A stretch of 64,000 nt of DNA. Origin: Amblyomma americanum. Taxonomy: Eukaryota > Arthropoda > Arachnida > Ixodida > Ixodidae. The DNA is taken from assembly GCF_052857255.1 (NCBI RefSeq), contig NC_135498.1, positions 160,565,124 to 160,629,123 of the forward strand, given 5' to 3'. Position numbers and translations under genes: made by a program. Shown in pieces: positions 58,184 to 64,000 of the stretch. The notes beneath the pieces were generated by a model, which saw only the letters and a list, made by a program, of their open reading frames with translations, did no database searches and was not told the origin of the DNA. How positions within the stretch are numbered: position 1 is the stretch's first letter; the number at the start of each line of letters is the position of its first letter.

Positions 58184-58314
58184 AGGTTTCCGCCATTGCT
58201 GGACCTTCCGTGCATGTGGCTGGGGGCGAGGCCAGAGCAATTTCCGTGGAAGGCGACCGCTCAGATCCAATGGCTTCGGAAATAGAAGCCCGCATTTTAG
58301 AAGACGCATTTTAG
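58184..58314 (+). CDS. Gene C, coding exon 2: acidic peptide lacking the C-terminal cysteines
   Basis: The exon follows the acceptor ending at 58183 and starts in phase 1 (junction codon G plus AG, as in gene B). It encodes VSAIAGPSVHVAGGEARAIS, then VEGDRSDPMASEIEARI, and stops after LEDAF at 58312-58314. The product is 61 aa including the leader. The GDRS and EARI blocks align with genes A and B, but the Cys-x4-Cys-Gly end is replaced by a short acidic end. Gene C may be a diverged paralogue, or a copy whose end was lost by mutation. No frame in the next 60 nt restores the cysteines. Confidence 0.75.
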
Positions 58315-58483
58315 GAGGCTATACACTGGAGCCCGACCCGAGTACTGAGGGTGCGCTCTTCCAGAATGCGAAGAGGCATTTATAGATCAAGAGGAACTTC
58401 GCTCCGTGCATGCAACTCTTTGCGAGCCTGGAATTCTGTTTGGAGTCGTCAGTGATGGCCACTGTACTTTAAAACAATTGTTA

Positions 58484-58489
58484 AATAAA
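58484..58489 (+). promoter_or_regulatory. Poly(A) signal of gene C
   Basis: AATAAA 170 nt after the gene C stop codon, in A/T-rich sequence. Confidence 0.6.
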
Positions 58490-60790
58490 ATGAGTTAAAA
58501 ATGCGCCACAAATGGCTGTATCTTCTTCTACGTAATACAGCGCTCCGACTTCCGCCATTCGTTTGTGGCACGTCTGGTGATGTCGAAGAAACGGAGCCAC
58601 GATATTTTTACGGCTAGAAATACCTGACGGGGGCATTACCATCAAGGAGGGAAATACCATCAGGAGGCGTGCAGGTGCGGGGAAAAGTAAACGGAGCACG
58701 CAGTTGCCTTCGAATATTTTAAACGCGTCACCTAATTGAAAGTTTTAGCAATGGTACATGTATGTGCATGACAGCACCTGGCGTTGATGGGATTTCTTGT
58801 AGACACACAACGCTTTTTCGTCTCCAATTGCATATAAGGAGGCGTGATTGCATTGATAATAGAACAGCGTGCTTTGTTTACTTATGTCCACACTTGCACA
58901 GACCATTAGTAAATATTTTTTAAATTTTATTTTAGCTGAACATGACGGAGCTTTATTGTCTTCCTGAACCTCGGCGAACGGCGCAATCTTTACGCAGGAA
59001 ATGGGGATTAAAAACACACCTTTGCCGGCCTACGCACACGTCCCCGCTATTGCCTTCTAGCTGTAATGGTCACCCATGTGAACATTATGACGTGTTGCAT
59101 TCCTTGGCATATTTATATCTAGGGTGACACTGTTCATCTTGCAGTTGACGACCGGTTTTACTGACGTAATGAATTGGTGTTACCACTGAGACCAGTTTGC
59201 CAATCGAGGTTCAGATCATTAAATGGTTTTCATGAGCAAAAAAAAGTGCGATCAACCAGCCGTCTATGTCACTCACCGATAACGACCTAGGAATAAAGAC
59301 ACATGAGCGCTCTCGTATTTGTAATCTTATTTTGTTAAGATGTTTTAGGCCCACTTCGGCGTATCTTTCCCTGGCGTCATTGCGTCTGGCCCCATCTCTC
59401 TTTCCTCTTTCCTTTTTACGTCCTCGCTACTCACCCCGCCATGCAGGGCAGCTAATACCATGCTGCTTAACCTGCGTGCCTTCTCTCTTTCTCTCTCCCC
59501 CTTGCAGAGTATGCTGTGAAGATAATATAGCGGCTTTGACCGAGTCCACACTCACCGCTCTATCCTCTCCTGGGATTCTTAATGCGACATTTTCTCTTAA
59601 TTGTGTATTTTAGTTTATGGTAACGAGCTGGGAGGAAAAGTGGTTTTCTGCTATTTCAGTATTTCATTATTTCCAACAGAGCTTCGGAAACAAAGCTAGC
59701 GCCTTATTGTTTCCTTACGAACTCAACATGCACGACTTCCTTATTCGACAATGCGGAGACAGTTTAATTGCTGCTGCTGGTGTTTTCACAAGCTATGGAG
59801 GACTGCTCTTGCGCCGTGGCTGAGTTTGAAATACATACAAAATCGTTGCCGCAACACTGGTCTGTAGCAGAAAAACAAGAAAGCCCGCAGACCTAAATCC
59901 AACTTGAAATATGGCGCTTCTTCCAACACCAGAGCAGCTTCTTGCGGCTTACAGGTAATGTCGTTGGGGTTTTTTTTTCACCCTTGGACTTAATTCTTTG
60001 TTCTTCCTCCTACGCTCAAGCAACCATGTAAATGGCGCGCTTCATAAGAACATCCCAAGAACGTCCCAACAGCCACATGCAATTTTTGTCAGCAGAACAA
60101 CTACAGAGCTCATATAATCCATGCGCCACCATTAGCATTTGGCACCTGTTAGCTTCGTTGATTTGCTTACTGTAGTACACTCACAATAATGATTGATATC
60201 GATTTTGAGATTGCTACTAAACATTCAGGAAACGCTATACCCAAGCGTTTGAAGCTGCAATTTTAACGGTCCACTTTGTTACGATCTGCGAAGACAGTTG
60301 TCCCCAGTGTGTGTCTTCTTAAGGCTGTTTCTATTTTAATCGCAGGTTCTGCCTGTGGTCTCGTAGCGCCTGAGGCCTCTCTAAGCCATTACGCATCGCA
60401 GAAACGGTATTCCTAATCAAGATATAATGTTCGACAGCACATTTTTTTGCACGTGGACACCACCGACATGTATATGAACGCGCGATTGAGGTGTCCACTG
60501 ACCTGAATGTGGCAGCCAATGATGCGCGTCTTCAACTTTTTCAACGCCAATGACAATTTCCCATGGAATGTAGGCCGGTGTTTCCAGTGCTGCTTTTCTG
60601 CACCATTGTTGTCAACACCAACGTGTAGGCTCTAGTGCCGTGTTTCTGCCACAGCGTTGTCTACGCCGACGCATGCAGCGCACATCTCTCTGTCACAGCC
60701 GCCACACAGCTCAAACCGCGAATATTATATTGATAGTACCATTAATAGATAAAGAAGACGATGTGCAATGCACAGTGCGATAATGTGTTC
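58490..60790. other. Non-coding stretch, nothing firmly recognised
   Basis: Candidate acceptors at 58935 (TTTTATTTTAG) and 59510 (a strong pyrimidine tract ending CTTGCAG) are followed by frames that stop within a few codons in gene C's phase, so I do not call exons there. No transposon motif was seen. Confidence 0.4.
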
Positions 60791-60794
60791 GGGT

Positions 60795-60880
60795 GCGGTG
60801 GCAGCATAGGGCTCTCGTGCAGTGGCCAGCGACGCTGATCTGCTTGCTCGCGCCGCCGTGGGTTCGAATCTCAGTAGTGG
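60795..60880 (+). repeat. Possible tRNA-like SINE head
   Basis: GTGGCAGCATAGGG resembles an A box and GGGTTCGAATCTCAG is a good B-box match about 60 bp later, followed by A/T-rich sequence. No cloverleaf folds by eye and no other copy was seen. Confidence 0.3.
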
Positions 60881-61329
60881 CAATATTTATTATAATTAAT
60901 TATATATTTACAGTTCGACTAATGTAAATCTCAAGGTCAAGCTTCACACAATCCGGTGAGCCGGTTTGACCCCATGAAGTCGTGCTTTCGGACTAAACGC
61001 GCATGTTTTCCATTGTGCGAACTTACTCTTGCCAAAGAATAACCTCGAGACGTTCTTCTAGGCTGCCTTTTAATGTTTCTAAAATATGACTGTTGCCATC
61101 GTGACTGATTTAACTGGGGGTGATACCAAGCGGGTGTCGCCTGTATAGATATGTCTATTTAGGTCCCCGCAGTATATGGTACTCGAGCCAATTCGCGCAT
61201 ACCGAGGTATACATGCCTAAAAATGCGACAACCGCAGAATACCTGCACTACTGTTTCGTATACAAGGGAAGGGAAAAGAGGGTCTCGTTACGTCCTACAT
61301 GACTGCTGGCTTCCTTCATCTTCCCTTGT

Positions 61330-61715
61330 CTCGAGTTTTAACGCGGGAGCATTATTACCCTTATGTCGGAAAAAAATTATCCGGCGTCGATTTTGGCGAC
61401 TGTTTGAAGGCTCGCAACCGCTGCTTCCGGAGCAACCGGTTGCTCCGGCAACTAAGTTGGGGCACCTAGATCACGTGACGATGTGGCGTCATCACTACCT
61501 GCACACTGGATTGTGAGCAAACTGGCCACCGTGGCGGGTGGCAGTTCAATTAATGGTTCGTTGTGAGAAGTTGCTTGAGAGGAGCAACCTGGGTCTCACA
61601 AGCCCCACCGGTGGCAGCACCTGCAATCGCCGGGCAGTGACGCATCGCTTAACCACTGCACCACTGCACCAGGAGTGGTATGAGCACTCCCAGGGATCTA
61701 TGAATGTAAAGTCCC
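61330..61715 (-). repeat. SINE-B, longest copy
   Basis: On the minus strand it starts near CTTTACATTCATAGATCCCT with TGCAGTGGTTAAGCGATGCG as A-box region, then CCACCGGTGGGGCTTGTGAG and CATTAATTGAACTGCCACCC. A 3' part matches the copy at 34569-34850 (GTAGTGATGACGCCACATCG). A perfect 22-bp palindrome lies within its 3' portion (61427-61448). Confidence 0.7.
61427..61448. repeat. Perfect 22-bp palindrome
   Basis: CCGGAGCAACC followed directly by its reverse complement, with no spacer. It is inside the SINE-B copy, so it may be a structured part of that RNA or a local inversion-duplication. Confidence 0.85.
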
Positions 61716-62248
61716 CGAAGCCTCAGTTCGAGAGCCTGCTTGAAAATACTCAACATGGACGGCCAGCATTCCTGAAGCAGTGCACCATCTACGTACAATA
61801 AAAAAGAACACGCATTTAGGAATAGAATGCCATCAGTTGTAAGCGGCAGATAAAAAGTATTTTGCTAAAAAGGAAATCACTAATCAAATGGGAAGATGGA
61901 AAATTATGCGATCTTCCAATATTGTCATCGAGTTTATTTAAATACTTCCGGTGACATCTGTAATATCATTATTACGTCTCTTGTTTTCATCCCGCTTGCC
62001 TGCATATGCATCCTCTTTTGTTAGTTACTAGAGTCTGATTCATGAAGTCTCTGGTTCATGAAATATTTCCTGAAAATGGCGGAAGAAATGGGCTGGGAAT
62101 GGCACCTGACTAATATCTCACATGTAAACATCCCCAGCGCAGGCATGCAGGTTAAATAAACCAAGCTGCTCTTCCACACTCTAGTGCCTTTCTAAATATG
62201 CAGATAGTATTTTACGTGCCAATGTTTTCAGAACAAAATACAGATACC
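61716..62248. other. Non-coding stretch, nothing recognised
   Basis: AT-rich spacer between SINE-B and the RTE-like fragment. Confidence 0.4.
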
Positions 62249-62870
62249 AAGGGTAGCAGGGGGCGGTAGATAGTCAAGTGCGGGGATGGGATTACGAATC
62301 GTGTGGCTGCGAAGATAAGCTGACAGCACCTGGCACAGTTTCTTAATATAACCACAGGGAAAGCTGGAGGCGCTTTACATGATCCACCATGGATGCCGGG
62401 AAGACGAGGTTTCTTACTTGACTTGTCTATTGTTGGGCATAAAACGTGTACTCAGCCGTAAAAATACCACTTTTATAAAGGCAAACCACGTAGAAATGCT
62501 GTGAAAGTTTCCATACTAGCCTAACACCAAGCTTTCACCTGCGTTAAGCCTATTTAGAAACGAAAAACGCTTAATTGAAATAACTTCTGCGCCCAGAGGA
62601 GAGCATCGCGGCCTAACTACCAATTTAGAAGTAGGATCCACAATCTAGACCTAACACTGGACAAGCCAAACACGAAACATCGCCTTCCTGGCACCCATGC
62701 GGTGGATGAAATTTAAGGAATTCGCATAGACGTTGACGCCACATTTTTTTCTGGATAATCTTTCCAAACTCTAAGGCGCCTGGCACACGGCAGGGTTAAT
62801 TAGAGGGATATCGGAGGAGCCTTAGTACTGTAGTGGGTGCAGTTGTGATGCTGTTGGTGATGATGATGAT
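62249..62870 (+). mobile_element. RTE-like LINE 3' end, interrupted by a 441-bp insert
   Basis: The part before the insert (62249-62337) has the eroded C-terminus (GTAGCAGGGGGCGGTAGAT, matching the SRGR region of the family). The part after it (62779-62870) has GGCAGGGTTAATTAGAGGGA and a GGTGATGATGATGAT tail, matching the 3' end of the copy at 14095-14955 in layout. Joining them over one copy of the 9-bp duplicate gives a continuous family-like segment. Confidence 0.75.
62338..62778. mobile_element. Unclassified 441-bp insert with 9-bp target-site duplication
   Basis: CCTGGCACA occurs at 62329-62337 and 62779-62787. The sequence between has no obvious terminal inverted repeats, no SINE head and no coding motif. 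A 9-bp duplication fits several DNA transposon classes and LINE-mediated insertion, so the class is open. Confidence 0.55.
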
Positions 62871-63109
62871 TTCGGGAAGTGCGCAGTTTTATGGTTGCGT
62901 GATGCAATTACCAGATCGTGCTCTTGGTTTTCCTTTTGTTCTTTAATGCTTCGAAGGACTAGAGACACAAGACTACAGTTTGAATGACCATTAGTTGGGC
63001 ACGAATTACTCCTCGAATGAACTGACTGTAAAGCTTTATAACGTTGGCACAGAATACTCCCAAAGTGTACTCAAAATAAATTCGCTAAATTTGTCGTTAG
63101 CATTTAGGG

Positions 63110-63365
63110 GAAACCCCAGAGTCTACACAGAATGGAACCGCTAATTTAGTCGAATCGGAATACAGAAAACGCTCGAAGTGGAGTATATTTTCAATAGAGA
63201 CTAAGTACACATCAACGCCGCCTGAGTGCAGTCATTTAACTAAAAACCCACCGAGATTTATCAAAACCTTTGCAGTTGACAGCAGATTCACCCGGATTCG
63301 GGAATCGAAGCCCAGACCACTCGCTGTCTTGGAGAGTCGTTCTACCAACTAAGCTAAATAGAGGA
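63110..63365 (-). repeat. Candidate third tRNA-derived SINE (SINE-C), single copy
   Basis: On the minus strand TAGCTTAGTTGG is a perfect A-box match and GCTTCGATTCC is a one-mismatch B box about 40 bp later. The acceptor stem does not pair and the T-loop has an extra base, so this is a tRNA-derived SINE head rather than a tRNA gene. The body (about 200 bp) continues towards 63110. No second copy is in the window. Confidence 0.45.
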
Positions 63366-63566
63366 AGGCAAGCAAATTGAAGGGCGACGTTGAGCAGAGC
63401 GACAATTAAAGGCTTAAATGATATTCGAGCAATATATTTAGGGGAAGCCCCAGATGGAGGATATTTTAGTCACGGAGTAATCACTCACTGCCATCGACAT
63501 GAACATCGCAAAATGCTGCATGGGAAAGCTGACACGATTTTTTTTGTTTCTCTTCAAATGCGCAGC

Positions 63567-64000
63567 TTCAGCGATGCGGCAGCAGTGGCGGTGGCGCAGA
63601 TCCATGTTCTCTGCCTAAACCTATCATCGAATTCTTGCAGAAACTTTCGCACGGTGCCGTCTACAACCTGGTTCATCATATCAGTACACTGCTGATATCA
63701 ACTCTGGCCGTCACGTGGGGACCCAAGCGCCGGGACCTTCCTATAAAAGCGCCGACAAGCGACCCCCGTCTTCATTCAGCGATGCGGCAGCAGTGGCGGT
63801 GGCGCAGTTCCATGTTCTCTGCCTAAACCTGTCATCGAATTCTTGCAGGTTGGTAATAGACAATTTATTAAGCACTTTTCTTTTTTTCGCGACCGCCCCT
63901 GCTGCTGCTCTTGCTGTTTGGCAGTTTTCTGTTATTGCCTATTGGATGTTGGTTTCTGCTCTTGTTTACCATGAAGGACGCATGCTCCTCTTGCAACGCA
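63567..64000 (+). mobile_element. 5' end of a CR1-type LINE with duplicated 5' UTR unit
   Basis: A 74-bp block (TTCAGCGATGCGGCAGCAGT ... TTCTTGCAG) occurs at 63567-63640 and 63775-63848 with two mismatches. A TATA-like CTATAAAAGCG lies at about 63741, just before the second block. An ATG at 63971 opens MKDACSSCNA and runs off the window. Tick CR1 ORF1 proteins often begin with a Cys-rich PHD-like motif of this kind (memory-based). The 208-bp spacing suggests tandem promoter units. Confidence 0.55.

Noticed and set aside
58936..59127. Candidate exon after TTTTATTTTAG with a cysteine-containing frame (YCLPEPRRTAQ ...)
   Set aside because: In gene C's phase it stops after about ten codons. The cysteine-containing frame needs phase 0, which does not match exon 1. 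The exon at 58184 fits phase and motif far better.
59511..59545. Strong acceptor at 59510 (long pyrimidine tract then CTTGCAG)
   Set aside because: The following frame in phase 1 stops after about six codons and has no family motif.
60795..60880. tRNA gene on the plus strand
   Set aside because: Good B box only; no cloverleaf and no clean A box.
63290..63365. tRNA gene on the minus strand
   Set aside because: A and B boxes are good but the acceptor stem does not pair and the T-loop has an extra base, so it is a SINE head.
1..64000. Prokaryotic features (operons, CRISPR, phage, insertion sequences)
   Set aside because: The spaced tandem repeats are minisatellites or transposon parts, there are no dense co-directional genes, and the SINEs and spliced exons are eukaryotic.

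Overview
This is eukaryotic nuclear DNA, almost certainly from a hard tick (Ixodidae, probably metastriate). The main evidence is about eight copies of a tRNA-headed SINE that resembles the Ruka SINE described from Rhipicephalus. The window also carries many families of decayed non-LTR retrotransposons, AT-rich non-coding DNA, spliced short exons with GT/AG borders, and AATAAA poly(A) signals. There are no operons, ribosome binding sites, rRNA genes, credible tRNA genes or CRISPR arrays. Most open reading frames are shadows or fragments of transposon proteins.

The only host genes I can support are three paralogous two-coding-exon genes for short secreted peptides. They lie about 20 kb apart. 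Gene A (minus; 13437-13383 joined to 8683-8358) encodes 126 aa, gene B (minus; 35022-34968 joined to 32812-32670) 65 aa, and gene C (plus; 54247-54301 joined to 58184-58314) 61 aa. In all three the first coding exon is exactly 55 nt. It encodes an 18-residue signal peptide and ends in a phase-1 GT donor. The second exon starts in phase and carries an acidic Glu/Ala/Arg-rich segment with a shared GDR[ST] ... EARI block. A and B end in a Cys-x4-Cys-Gly motif, which C has lost. A also has four 15-residue repeats. I do not recognise the family. The layout suggests a precursor cleaved after Arg that releases a small cyclic, possibly amidated, peptide.

Layout: 1.3-1.9 kb, two SINEs tail to tail; 2.5-4.7 kb, a decayed piggyBac transposase; 4.7-5.9 kb, a LINE 3' end with RNase H; 8.3-13.4 kb, gene A with a 3.4 kb LINE in its intron; 14.1-15.0 kb, an RTE-like LINE; 17.6-18.8 kb, SINEs; 20-21.3 kb, possibly a very degraded LINE; 21.3-23.9 kb, a CR1-like LINE with a nested RTE piece; 25-26 kb, a second SINE family and an inverted repeat; 26.6-30.5 kb, a long LINE with endonuclease, RT and RNase H; 31-32.1 kb, SINEs; 32.5-35 kb, gene B; 36.8-37 kb, a SINE; 39.5-39.8 kb, a tandem duplication; 40.2-40.6 kb, a promoter-like segment; 40.9-42.6 kb, two CR1-like 3' ends; 43.5-52.3 kb, an L1-like LINE split by a Gypsy pol remnant and by a CR1 LINE that itself holds a solo LTR; 54.2-58.5 kb, gene C with a LINE and a SINE in its intron; 61.3-63.4 kb, SINEs and an RTE fragment with an insertion; 63.56-64 kb, the 5' end of a CR1-type LINE running off the window.

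The window reads as a small secreted-peptide gene cluster whose introns and spacers have been filled by waves of retrotransposition. Three insertions can be dated relative to their hosts because target-site duplications or restored reading frames are visible. All family names come from motifs read by eye; no database search was done.
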